Below are positions 48,434-59,477 of a stretch of 64,000 nt of DNA, piece by piece. Origin of the DNA: Talinum fruticosum (Eukaryota; Streptophyta; Magnoliopsida; Caryophyllales; Talinaceae); contig JAITYX010000118.1 of assembly GCA_021018815.1 (NCBI GenBank), positions 868,001 through 932,000 of the forward strand. The letters run 5' to 3'. Below the pieces are notes generated by a model. The model saw nothing but the letters and a program-made list of their open reading frames with translations. It was not told the DNA's origin and did no database searches. Both the position numbers and the translations under genes were made by a program. Positions within the stretch are counted from its first letter, which is position 1; each line of letters opens with the position of its first letter.

Positions 48434-48962
48434 CACTACTACAACAACCACTTTTAACTACGGTTTCGAAATACCTATTATCCCGGTTATCCGAAATCGT
48501 GTATGTAATCGTCATTGTAGGTGGCATTTTTACTACGATTCAAAACCGTAGTAAAAGATGGCCTCTTACTACGATTTTTCTAAACAACCGTAGTCATAAA
48601 CAACGTATTACTATGGTTATGTCAAAAGAACCGTAGTAATAGGTATTGGCCCAAATCCACCTCTTCTGTCCAAAATTTGAGGCCAAGACCTATTACTACG
48701 ATTATTAATTAAGATCCCTAGTTATAGGTTATATTAGACCTATTACTACGGTTGTTAACTAATAACCGTAGTTATAGGTGCGAAACTTTTTATAATTTTT
48801 TTTGTTTTTACACCCCTGTACAATTCATTATACAAACAGAATATACATATGTACAACCACAACAATTTACACAGTAACCACCAAAAGCCTCAATTGTTTC
48901 ACAAAGAAAAATTTCCCACATTACTACAACCACAACGGTTTCATCACAACTTCGACAACAAT

Positions 48963-49677
48963 ATATAGTTTCCTTTTTACTTCCAATTTGGATGTATTAT
49001 ACATTATCATAAATTAGATATGATTTTTTTTAAAAAAATTTTACATAGTGCATAGGACAATTAAATATGAATAAAATATTGAGGTCATCGCTTTAAATTG
49101 TTTTAATGATCCAAGACATAACGAGGCTGGAGTTTCCTTATTGTGTTTAACAATGAGCTCGGGTTCACAAGACAAAACATGGAGTGTACATGTAACGTGG
49201 GCCGATCCACGAAGAAGGGGAGAAGGGGTAGAGGAGTCAAATGGAAACAAAGGTGATAAGCAAGATTATTTATCGCCTTTGTTTCCATTTAACTCCTCCA
49301 CCTCTTCTCCCCTTCTTCATGGATCGACCCACGTTCATATACACTCCATGTTTTGTCTTGTGAATCGAGCTCATTGTTAAACACAACATGGGAATTCTGA
49401 TTCCTATTATGTCTTGGGTCGATTAAAGAAAATTAAAGGTGGCCCCACATTTCATCATATTTCATTATTGTCTTATACATTACGTAAACTTCAAAAAATC
49501 ATGGCCTCTAGTTTACAATCTTGTATAATACAATAAAATTGAAAACAAAAAGGAAACCGGAAATTTAGATAATTTGATAAATTAGTCCACTCCAACATCA
49601 CCCCATCAAAATAGACAAATTAGAAAACAAATTTATCTTCGCGACAAGTTGTTGGGGATAACCCTATATCCAAAAAT
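48963..49677. repeat. Long inverted-repeat (hairpin) unit 1 in CACTA-2
   Basis: The arms 49140-49254 and 49266-49385 pair with about 90% identity around a short loop (GCAAGATT). For example, GAGCTCGGGTTCACAAGACA on the left pairs with TGTCTTGTGAATCGAGCTC on the right. Weaker pairing extends to about 48970 and 49560. It would fold as a ~300-500-nt hairpin RNA if transcribed. Confidence 0.8.
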
Positions 49678-49719
49678 GCTTATAAGTTCTTATTTTTGTA
49701 GTGTGTTTAAATTTCTCTT

Positions 49720-49787
49720 TATATATATATATATATATATATATAACTCTTTCCCTCTCTATCCATTATGCAAGAGGAGTGTTTACA

Positions 49788-49859
<72 letters not shown>
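49720..49859. repeat. (AT)n-(TG)n-(AT)n microsatellite
   Basis: AT run 49720-49745, TG run about 49787-49806, AT run 49807-49859. It lies between the two hairpin units; alternating Tyr/Ile reading frames here are artefacts of the repeat. Confidence 0.95.
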
Positions 49860-49862
<3 letters not shown>

Positions 49863-50604
49863 TCTGTTTTATTTCCAATTTTTATGTATTATATATTATC
49901 ATAAAGTAGACATAATTTTTTTTAAAAGTTTTACATAATGCATATCTCAATTAATATTAATAAAATGTTGAGGCCATGCTTTTAATTGACTTTAACTACT
50001 CAAAGACATAACTAGACACGGAGTTCCCAAATCTTGGTTGTGTCTAAGAATGAGGTTGGGTTTACAAGGCAAGACATAGAGTCTAAAAAACAGGAAGAGG
50101 GGAAGAGGGGTAAAGGGTTCATCGGAGAAAAATGTGATAAACAATGACAAAACTAGTAATAATTCTCTATTGTTTATCACCTTTCTCTCCAATGAACCCT
50201 TTACTCCTCTTCCCCATCTTTTTTTTTTTTTTTTTGTGAACCGACCTATGCGGTAGATAGACTCTATGTCTTGCCTTATGAAACGAACCTCATTGTTATA
50301 AACGACCAGGGTTTGGAAACTTCGTTTCTAGTTATGTATTTGAGTCGTTAAGCGAATTAAAAGTATGACCTCAACATTTTCTTTATATTAATTATTGTTT
50401 TATGCATTAAATAAGCTTCAAATAAATCATGTAGTCTAGTTTACGATCATGTATAATATAACAAACTTACAACCAAAAGGAAGCCAAAAATTTAAATAAT
50501 TGGATAAATTAGTCCATCCCAACATCGCTTCAACAAAATAAACAAATTTGAAAATAAATTTATCTTCATGTCAAGTTGTTGGGGATAGCCCTATATCCAA
50601 AAAC
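49854..50604. repeat. Long inverted-repeat (hairpin) unit 2 in CACTA-2
   Basis: Diverged tandem copy of unit 1. Both start ATATAGTTTC and end CCCTATATCCAAAAA. The arms (about 50030-50140 and 50165-50310) pair less well than in unit 1 and include a T17 run near 50220. A third partial copy of the unit's tail lies at about 52310-52370, after the solo LTR. Confidence 0.75.
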
Positions 50605-50661
50605 ATTTCCAATTATTTACATTTTCTATTGAATTTTCTCCATTTTGATCCTTACACCCTA

Positions 50662-52202
50662 TGAAGACTCGGACTTTGCATGTATAACATTCTGAATGCT
50701 ATCAAGGAATCAGGTATAAACTTCATCTCTTATAAGTTTTGATTACAAGTCATTCTAAGTGCAATAGAAACTTTTCTAAGTGGTATAGAACCTTTTACGA
50801 GTGTTACAAAAACTATTACATGTGTTTTCATTTGATCCTGACTGGCTTAGAAAGCATACGCTTGCTCATCATTTCACCTATGTAGTTCCGAGTCACTTAG
50901 ACCACACTCAGATTTATCGCATGTTCAAACATTCGCTCTAACACGTTTAAACTCAGGTCCGACTTCATATACTTAGTTCAAGAGAATTATGGTGTTAATT
51001 CATCTCTTTAAGTCGGCTTGTTTTGTTTGAACTATATTTGTCTAGATCAAGTATTCTTACTTTGATATTCTTTATCCAACTTGATCTTTCTCTAGACTAA
51101 CTTAGATGCAATTTGAGTATAATGAATATTAGACTTAGAAAATTTCATTCTTCCAGGACTCGGATAATTATGCACTTAATTATCTTAATTAAAATATTAT
51201 CCGTGTCTAATCTTAGACCAAAGTATTTTTATACTTTGAGAACCAAAAATTGAATTACTTTTGTAGGTTATCTAAATGAGGTTATCCTATTTTTGAATTA
51301 CAAAAGTAACTAGGCTTCAAGTTGTCAATCACCAGCGAGACAAGGCCTTTCTACTTATGACCAAGGCCCGGACATTGTGTCGGGGTTGTCCGTTTCCAAA
51401 GCTGGAAATCTTCAACACTAAACTCAACGGTGGTTTCCACCTTACTTTTCGAGACACTACCGGTGGATTGGGACATCCTAAGGAGTCAAGAGCCATTGCA
51501 CAACGTTCACATCTCAACGAATCTTTTACGAGCCACTCGGAAGAAGCTGTTACAACGGTCACGAGAGGACTTCTAATCGAAGCTAGTCACAACGGCTAAT
51601 CTGCTTGGTCATCTATAAATAGAAGCCACTTCGCAAGACTTGAAGATTGCTTGAACCCATTGCTTGAAATCATTTGTCAATACACATACTTGAGCAAAAG
51701 TCCTTGTATTCATATTCAATCTTCTACTTACAACTCCAACTCTGTACTTAACATCTTTCCGAGTTGTAAGGTCTTATGATCGAGTCACAAACTTTTGTTC
51801 TTACTTTCGACGAGTCTGTAAGGGTTATCTCAGCTCGAGTTGTCCCTAGTTGTAAAGGTTACCTCGGTTAGAAAGTACTAGATCGAGATAAGGGAACTTC
51901 GAGTCTAGGAAAACTTTGTAAGGGATTGTCTAAGGGAGTAATTCGGTGAAGTCTTTCTACTATATTTTGTGAATTCAAAATAGTAGATTTGACTTGGTGC
52001 TTGGATTAGCACTGGCTGTGGTTTTCTGCCCCAAGAGGGTTTTCACGTAAAATTTGAGTTCATACTTTTCTAAGTCCAATCTAGACTCACACGGTCTTAA
52101 AGTTTGTTTCAAACTTTATTCTTCCTTTTATTGTTTAAATTTCCTTATCACCCTATTCACCCCACTCTAGGTTGACTAAGTCTGTCCAAGAGTAAACCTT
52201 CA
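50662..52202 (+). mobile_element. Solo LTR of the SIRE-like copia family, TSD CCCTA
   Basis: 1541 bp, TGAAGACTCGGAC...AGTAAACCTTCA, with intact TG...CA ends. It has a perfect 5-bp duplication CCCTA at 50657-50661 and 52203-52207. TATA box TATAAATAG at 51614-51622, the best preserved in the window. Inserted into the interior of CACTA-2. Confidence 0.95.
51614..51622 (+). promoter_or_regulatory. TATA box of the solo copia LTR
   Basis: TATAAATAG followed by AAGCCACTTCGCAAG. This is the consensus form of the family's LTR promoter, so it may still be able to start transcription. Confidence 0.7.
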
Positions 52203-52207
52203 CCCTA

Positions 52208-53110
52208 TAAAGCATAAATATTTCCATTTTCCTGAACCCTAAACCACAAATTTTTCTACTTCCCCAAACCCTTAACCATAAATCTTTCTATTTCTCTAAA
52301 CTCTAACCAAATTTGGATACAAATTTCGATAATTGGATAAATGAGTCTATCCCAACATTTCAACAATATTATCTAAATCCTATACTCCTAAACCCATTTC
52401 TCAAAATCTCAAACATTTCATGAATTTTGCAACTTAACAAACTAAACAAATGTTACCCACATTCTAAACATTCAACATTTCAATTATCTCAAACACTACC
52501 CACATTCTCAACATTCAAATAACTACCGCAAATACACCGAACATTAAACTACCCAAATTTTATAAATAACACAAAGCGAAAAATAAGAGAGGATAGAGAT
52601 TCATACCGGAAGAACGACGGCAACGACAAGAGTGAGCGAAAGGCTAGAGGGCGAACCACAACGACAGCGAGAGATGAGAGATACCACAAGAAAGGAGAGC
52701 TACACCTAAAAGGGACGAGAGGAAAGAGTGAACGAGAGGAAAGAGGCAAGAAAAGGTACAACGGCGACGAGAGCTTATCGACGACAAGGATTAGACAGAG
52801 CATATCTAGATTTGAGGTAGTAGTGAACAAGAGGAACTGGAGAGGGATAAGAGTAAGAGTAGAAAGCAAAATAAGTGGGCGTGGCCAACAGTAGCTAGAT
52901 TCTCACGTTTTAGATATATCCGGAGAAACATTTGATGATGGTTCAATTGAAAAGCTGTCATAAAATATCACCTATGACTACGGTTCTTTCATAGAACCGT
53001 AGTCAAAAGTTGACAACTTCACATATGACTACGATTCGAGTGAAAGAACTGTAGTCATAGGTGTAATTAAAGCCCGCTTATATACAAAAATGTCACCGCC
53101 TCATTTTTCT
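52208..53110. other. CACTA-2 interior right of the solo LTR
   Basis: AT-rich, then a purine-rich stretch (52590-52880). Two short palindromic CTACGGTT...AACCGTAG repeats lie at 52970-53075. No gene; the 106-codon minus-strand frame at 52549-52869 is a complement of the purine tract. Confidence 0.5.
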
Positions 53111-53891
53111 TGCCGGTTTTTCCTTTTAATCGTCCTAAATCGACGTTAATAAAAATTCATATCTCGTATTAGTGATCTGTAAAATTCTAGAACAAATATA
53201 ATGTTTTAAGTATATGTTGTCCACGCTACCGTTGCAAGAACTCCAAGTCGACAATATAATCATAAAGACAAGCAAGGAACTCAATCTACTAAAAAGCATA
53301 ACTTTGGGTAAATATGGGACCATGACAAAGGAATGTGCTCGATCGGATCTCCTATCTGGTTTACTCCTAGTATTATATCTCACATGTAATATATTTTTTG
53401 CTTGAAAGTGGTGAAACATGGACTTGTTGTGGTTGCAAAATGTGTAAATTGTTGTGAAACAATTGAGGTTGTTGGTGGTTTGCTATGTAAATTATTGTGG
53501 TTGTAAAATGTACGTGTGTATATTTTGTTTATATAATTATATGGGGGTACCAAAAATAAAAAAATTATAAAAAATTTCAAATCTATTACTATGGTTCTTA
53601 CCAAAGAATCGCGAGTAATAGGTCCGAAAATAACCTATTACTACGGTTCTTAGGTAAGAACCGTTGTCAAAAGTGGACCACCCCCAAAATTTTGTCCAAA
53701 AAGGAGCTTTATGGCCCAAACCTATTACTATGGTTCCGGAGAAAGAATCGTAGTAATAGATGAACCTATTACTAGGGTTCTTTCTCTAGAACCGTAGTAA
53801 TATGTAATATGTTGTCTTTTACTACGGTTTTGAATCGTAGTAAAAAGGTCATCTACAACTACACTCGCATACCCAATGCCCTGTGAAGGTA

Positions 53892-54269
53892 GGCCTTGTT
53901 TGGCAAACTGTTAGTTGTTTGTATCGGATGTTTGCTATTAGTCTGTTTGAATTATCTATTTCTTGAAAAGGTGTTTGATAAAAATAAGCTGTTTGAGGAA
54001 AATATGTTTGGTGAAATTTCATTTATACCCTTATGTCTAAATTTTCTTTTAAATAAATATATATATGTTTATTGGTCATTTTATTTTTTTCAAATATAAT
54101 TATATTATGTTATGTATACAAATTATCTTCATTTATAAAACTTTATTTTCTTACTATTTTTACAACATGTATATTCATTTTCTACCTATATAATATTATT
54201 ATATTTAATTCAAATAAAAAATAATATCAAGTAGTAGTAGTAGTAGCAACAACAACAGCAACAGTAGTA

Positions 54270-54323
<54 letters not shown>

Positions 54324-54562
54324 TGTTGGTGACATATACCATAATTTCTCCAAAATTTTAGGTAAATGTGTCATTTTCACAAATATCTCTTTCCAAAAGA
54401 CGAATGAGAAAAGATATTTGAGAAAGAGATGTTTGAGGTCAAACAACTCTTTTAAACAACTTTCTAACCAAACATTACTTTAAGCTGTTTTGACGAAATC
54501 AAAATGACTAAACCCCCAAACAGACTTCTTTTTCCAAACACCTTTTGCAACCAAATAAGACC
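53892..54562. mobile_element. MITE in the right end of CACTA-2, possible TSD GTA
   Basis: 671 bp with ends GGCCTTGTTTGGCAAAC and the complement of GGTCTTATTTGGTTGCAAA. GTA flanks both sides (53889-53891, 54563-54565). Terminal motif and a 3-bp duplication suggest PIF/Harbinger-like, though GTA is not the usual TWA. Removing it rejoins the CACTA-2 terminus. It holds a TAG/TAA microsatellite (54225-54321). Confidence 0.7.
54225..54321. repeat. (TAG)n/(CAA)n/(TAA)n microsatellite
   Basis: TAG repeats from about 54231, a short CAA/CAG patch, then about 17 TAA units to 54321. The poly-Tyr frame on the minus strand is an artefact. Confidence 0.95.
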
Positions 54563-54618
54563 GTAATAAAAAGTCTTTTTAACTGTATTAAAAGACATTT
54601 ACTTTATCAGTATTAGTG

Positions 54619-56702
54619 TTGCACGTTCTGTTTATATTAACAATTGCCCCCTTTCGGCCCTCTTTCACTCTCACACGTCTCCTTTTTACTTAATCCACAA
54701 GTATTAGGTTTTTATTCAAGTATATATCCTTCGTCACACAAGTTCCTCAACTATGTTTTGCATAGTAGACAACACGCCCGATTAGCCACCTTGGACCTTG
54801 GATGCGATTGATAAAACCAAGTCAGGCGTGGCCGAAACCACAGTTCCGATGGGCTTCTCAACAGACACATAAATGTGGTGCACGCTCGCAGCAACAATAT
54901 ATGCATGATACGCATATGTATCTTCTCAAGCTCATCAGCTGAAGGCATGTAAAACTGTAGGAAAAAATAATCTAGGATATGATCTAGTGATGAAAGATTC
55001 AAGCATGGCATGCATGAACACGAGAGGAGGGGAGAGAGAAAACCAGAATGAGAGGGAAAGGGAAGGCGTTAAATCTCCCGCGGGGTAAACGGACACGGGA
55101 ACACGTAATTGATCCCGAGGTAATAAACGCGAGACCACGTAATACATTCAAGAGGGGACGCCAAACCCATTGCGGCACGGTAACTTCCATAGCTCCCGCG
55201 GGGGAAGGAGGGGGGTGGTGTTGGTTGGAGAGAGAGAGAGAGAGAGAGAGAGCTCACGAGAATGCGACATGTAGCATTTATTGCCATTGTGTGACCCACC
55301 AAGTTGCAACTGGAACTACGTAGGTAGCTAGTATCAACGCCGAAGTGGACAAGACTGATGTTTGCTATTTATTAATAAAAGTATATCATTTTGTGTATGC
55401 GAATTCATATCCAAATTAATATTCTCAAGATTCCATCAGGTAAGAAATGCCGGTAGAGTTTAATATAGAAGTCGTATATTTAATTTGTATAGTATTATAA
55501 GTGACGTTAGATTTTTAATACTCTTTATATTTTATAATATATATTATTTTAATTATTATTTTTTATTTTATAATATATATAATTTTATAATTTTAATTAT
55601 ATATTAATAATTAATTTACTAATTTTATCATAATTAATTACTTTTTTCGCTCCGTTTTGCATCGATTTTCTTTATTTCCAATGAAACCTCAAGATAAATT
55701 AGTTTTTTAATATAATTTTATCACGAATGTTAAATTTCCTTGATATTATCTTATAATCTTAAAGTGGCAAGTATGTTAATATTTGATATAGAAATCAAAT
55801 GGCCATTTAGATGGATAGTTTGTTGTAGTCCACTGGCATTAGAGTTGAAGCAAATAGTTGAACACTGACTTCTGTATTGCTTTTTAAAGGGACAAAATTG
55901 AATTTTTGGGTCACCCAGAGAGTGAAAAATTACAATTTTATAGGTGATAATACACATTATCTTTAATAAAGATTTTGTTTTCAGTATTTACTATAAACTA
56001 GTGATTGGCATGTAATAAAATTAAATATATCAAATTATTAACAATTATAATCAATTATTAGTTGTTGACTTGGAGCAGGGTCAGCATATTAAAAGTTATG
56101 TTTAAACAAAAGATTCTAATAGGAACACTGTAATAAGCATCTTACTTTAACTTAATATATATTATAAGGTCCAAAATCACCAAATTTTCTATAGTTATAC
56201 TTAATTATCAATTGTGAAGTTTTATTATTTATCGTTGATGTGTATTAATGATATCTCATTGGGATCAATATCATTAGCTAAGAAGTATAAACTTTTAATT
56301 TTATTATTGGATAAAAATTGTAAATGAAAAGGTACATCTAGAATGGTAATAACAACAATTCATTGTTGATATCAACCACGCTATATTTCTACAACTTAAT
56401 ACATAGCAATATTTCAAGTTAAAACAAATGAGACATAAAAAATGTCTTCAAGCAATGACACTTACCATTTTCGTAGTATATAATACACTGATCAATTTAC
56501 TCAATAAATGTGCCTTGTATTCCTACATTATGTAATCCTATTTTTCTTTGCTTAATGCTTGATAAATTAATTTCTAAACTGAACAGAGACTAAAATAAAA
56601 GACGTGTATCATTTTACATAAAGTGGGTGTTTATATACTGTTGGTATACATAGCTCTTAACTTTGTTCACGTCCCTTTCGTCCTCTCTGTGAGTACATTC
56701 CC
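54619..56702. other. Region upstream of MUTE
   Basis: No other gene recognised. The G+C-richer part (55050-55260) contains (GA)12 at about 55230-55253 and two CACGTAAT words (about 55101 and 55136). The rest is AT-rich. It is the likely promoter region of MUTE. TE insertion at 54618 leaves about 2.1 kb of possibly native upstream DNA. Confidence 0.45.
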
Positions 56703-56710
56703 TATAAATA
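56703..56710 (+). promoter_or_regulatory. TATA box of MUTE
   Basis: TATAAATA, 105 bp upstream of the MUTE start codon, giving a leader of about 75 nt. It argues that the in-frame ATG at 56725 is at or before the transcription start and that 56815 is the true start. Confidence 0.6.
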
Positions 56711-56814
56711 TTGAGGGCCCTGTTATGGCGGTTTTCCGTAACAGATCAAGTACTGAGGGAGGTAAACTTAGGGAACATTGTATCAACATCGGTTCTCGTT
56801 CTCGAGCTCGAACC

Positions 56815-56953
56815 ATGTCTCACATCACCGTTGAAAGGAACAGGAGGAGACAAATGAATGACCATCTCAAAGTTTTGCGTTCTTTGACGCCTTGCTTCTA
56901 TATCAAGAAGGTATATATATCAGTATATACATATATCTAAGCTACCTATGTGT

Positions 56954-56988
<35 letters not shown>

Positions 56989-59477
56989 CCCCATGCTATC
57001 TTACATCCGGGGAAGATGGCTTATCCCACCTTTATTATATCATCTTGTTTGGCGGTTCAAGCATGAAATTACAGTTCTATGAAACGTTTGTCTGAGATTA
57101 CTCTGTATTTTTTTAGATCTCCTTTTATGATACAATTCCTTTTACCTTTAAGTCTCATCGTTTCTTTTTCAAGCGACTGAGAAAGTCTCAACCTAGATTA
57201 ACTTTTTTAAGGACTTGTTGCATGATACTAGTTGGAGAACAGATTTGGAAATTTAGGTGTTTTGATGATTAATTTCAGTTCAGAAGGTGTTGTTCATGGC
57301 GTTAGGAATTGATACCTATTGGCCTTTATAGATGGGCAGAAAATTAAGGGCGTTGTGACTGTTATTTTTAATCATAAAAGTCAACACAAAAACAAAACTC
57401 TGAAAGTACTAAAGGAGCAAACCACGCTATTGTGAGAGTTAAAACTATGGAAGTTCCTTAAGCTCGAATTCACTAAATTAGCTGAAGAACTTGGAGATAT
57501 TTTAGACACCCTTTATTCAATAGCCTTACACGCTTTACATAACACTTATTCAAATATCTATATGTCTTAGGCCATGAGAAAAGATAAACGGGTCTCTAGA
57601 GTTTGTTAGGTTTTTAGAAATTATATAAAAAATTGTTTAAATTCTCCTTATATCTAGCTTTTTGCTTATAAAAGGGAAAATGATAAAAAGAAAGAATAAG
57701 ATACAAATTAATAACAAAATAATACAACGTCCTTTCTTCGAATGATAATAGTTGCAAAATACTTCAACCAAGTACTGAATGAAGAAGCAATTTGATCTTT
57801 AGTTTTTAACCGTTCTATTTTAGGCTACCTAAAGTCATAGATTGTGCTCGTATTGTTTGTAACGTGAAGGGAGATCAAGCATCGATAATAGGGGGTAATA
57901 GAGTTCATAAAGGAGTTGCACCAAGTACTTCAATCGCTGGAATCACAGAAGAGGAGAAAGAGCCTCAGCCCTAGCCCGGGACCGAGCCCGAGGCAGTTGC
58001 AACCGAGCCCTCGTCAACTAGCCGACGCCAACGTCATAAGCAATCACTCGTTCCAATTCGATTGCGCCAAGGAGCTGGTGGCATGCTGCAACTCCCTTGT
58101 TGCTGATGTCGAGGCCAAAATTTCAGGATCGAATGTCGTGTTGAGGGTAATATCGAAGAAGATCCAAGGGCAGCTCTTCAAGATAGTTGCCACCCTAGAG
58201 AAGCTTTCCTTTGAGGTCCTTCACATGAATATCAGCAGCATGGATGACGCTGTTCTATACTACTTTGTTGTCAAGGTATTATTAATCTTTTTATTCTTTA
58301 ATATAATTAAAATATACTGTTTTCCATCCGTTTTTATTTTTTAAATTTTTTTAACTGGTTTACCGCATTGAAAATGTTAAAAATAATCAAAGATTTCAAA
58401 AGCCATCATGAAAATAATTTTGAAAAAATTTGACTAGAGGATTTTTTTGGATAATAGAATTTAAGGTCTATCTTACTTTAACCATGTTAGACGATGGTTA
58501 AAATTAATAATCACATGCTCACATCCGTATATGAAGATGCCTTTTGTCTTGATGCAATGGAATTGAGTTGTGAGGATACGGTGACCAAAAGTACGAATAA
58601 CACTCGTTGTAATATGTTAGTATTTGTCATTTATTAATTTCTGCCCTGATTTTCTGTTTGCTTTTCGCTCTACTTCTAACGTACAAAGCTGTTGAATTGG
58701 CCTTTTTGGGTTGTGATTTTTGACCCAATTAATTAAATGATTTGACCTGATTCAAATTATAGGTATGTTCTTCATGCAAAAGTTTCCTAGTTTTTAGTCA
58801 GTTTTATTAAAAATATTTTTAGGATGTGTTTTTATATAATATTTATACATTTGTTCCTTTAGATTGTACATTATTACTTGCACTTTTTAAACAAAAGATT
58901 CAAGTACAAAATTTAATAAAAAGTTGTACTGAGGTAAATAGATTAAGTGGGTAAATAAGTTAATTTTGCATTAACTGCTAATTTAAATGGGTAAATAAGA
59001 GAGATTTGATCTTTGTTAGAAATATGACTTGCTTATTAAATAGCTCAAGTTATTTTTCATTTTTCTTTTTAACTTACAGAAACACAAATATGAAGACATC
59101 AAATGACAAATATTCTTTTAATACTACTCATGGTTTCTTCCTATATAATAAACAAAAATCACTCTTGTTTCTCTTTGCTTTCTCGATTCTCTCTCTCATT
59201 TAGAGGATAATGTACGACATAAAATATAATTACATGACATAAAAATAATCTTATGTCTATGTGAAATAACTTAAAAGGACCTTTATTTTAGGATATAATA
59301 ATTGTCTGGGTTTACTTTCCATGGTGAGGACTTGAAATTAAGACTCATACTGACTTTGTGCCTGTGCCATATCTCTTACAGATAGGGCTCGAATGCACGC
59401 TGAGCATGGAGGAGCTAGCGGTCGAAGTTCAACGTACCTTTTGCACCCCTGACTCCATTGATGTCAGTGAAATGTAG
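56815..59477 (+). pseudogene. MUTE: MUTE, stomatal-lineage bHLH transcription factor, with a 2-bp deletion in exon 2
   Basis: MUTE is a nuclear bHLH factor that ends asymmetric division and commits meristemoids to guard mother cells, acting with ICE1/SCRM. Exons: 56815-56910 (96 nt), 57870-58275, 59382-59477. Exon 1 is the basic region and helix 1: MSHITVERNRRRQMNDHLK, then RSLTPCFYIK. Exon 2 gives loop/helix 2 (GDQASIIGG / IEFIKELHQVLQSLES), a Pro/Ser linker (SPSPGPSPRQ) and the ACT-like domain (ACCNS, VEAKISGSNVVLRVIS, LEKLSFEVLHMNISSM). Exon 3 is IGLECTLSMEELAVEVQRTF...SEM, TAG at 59475-59477. Splice sites AAG|GT, AAG|GTATTA, TTACAG| fit. In GGGGGTAATAG (57891-57901) two bases needed between IIGG and IEF are missing; the frame then stops at 57972-57974 within the HLH. 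RRRQMN, SLTPCFYIK and IEFIKEL separate it from SPCH and FAMA. Confidence 0.9.
56956..56993 (+). repeat. (CT)n tract in MUTE intron 1
   Basis: TCTC repeats ending in a C run, about 45 bp after the exon 1 donor. Confidence 0.9.

Larger units (their letters stand above)
48434..54618. mobile_element. Non-autonomous CACTA element (CACTA-2) with nested insertions
   Basis: Left end CACTACTACAACAACCAC; right end ...CAGTATTAGTG (complement CACTAATACTG). The first ~140 bp inside each end align as inverted repeats, for example TTTTTACTACGATTCAAAACCG at 48529-48550 against the complement near 53815-53840. Subterminal arrays of CTATTACTACGGTT / AACCGTAGTAATAG fill 48470-48785, 52970-53075 and 53580-53840. 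No transposase is seen. Nested inside are a solo copia LTR (50662-52202), a MITE (53892-54562) and two tandem hairpin units. No matching 3-bp duplication was found at the ends. Confidence 0.75.

Noticed and set aside
49649..49909. Long Tyr/Ile-repeat frames
   Set aside because: Direct product of the AT/TG microsatellite.
52549..52869. 106-codon Leu/Ser/Phe-rich minus-strand frame
   Set aside because: Complement of a purine-rich tract inside CACTA-2; no domain.
54210..54446. Poly-Tyr/Cys frame on the minus strand
   Set aside because: Translation of the TAA/TAG microsatellite.
56623..56814. In-frame upstream ATGs that would extend MUTE at its N-terminus (56623 and 56725)
   Set aside because: The TATA box at 56703 places the transcript start at or beyond them, and MUTE proteins normally begin MSHI at 56815.
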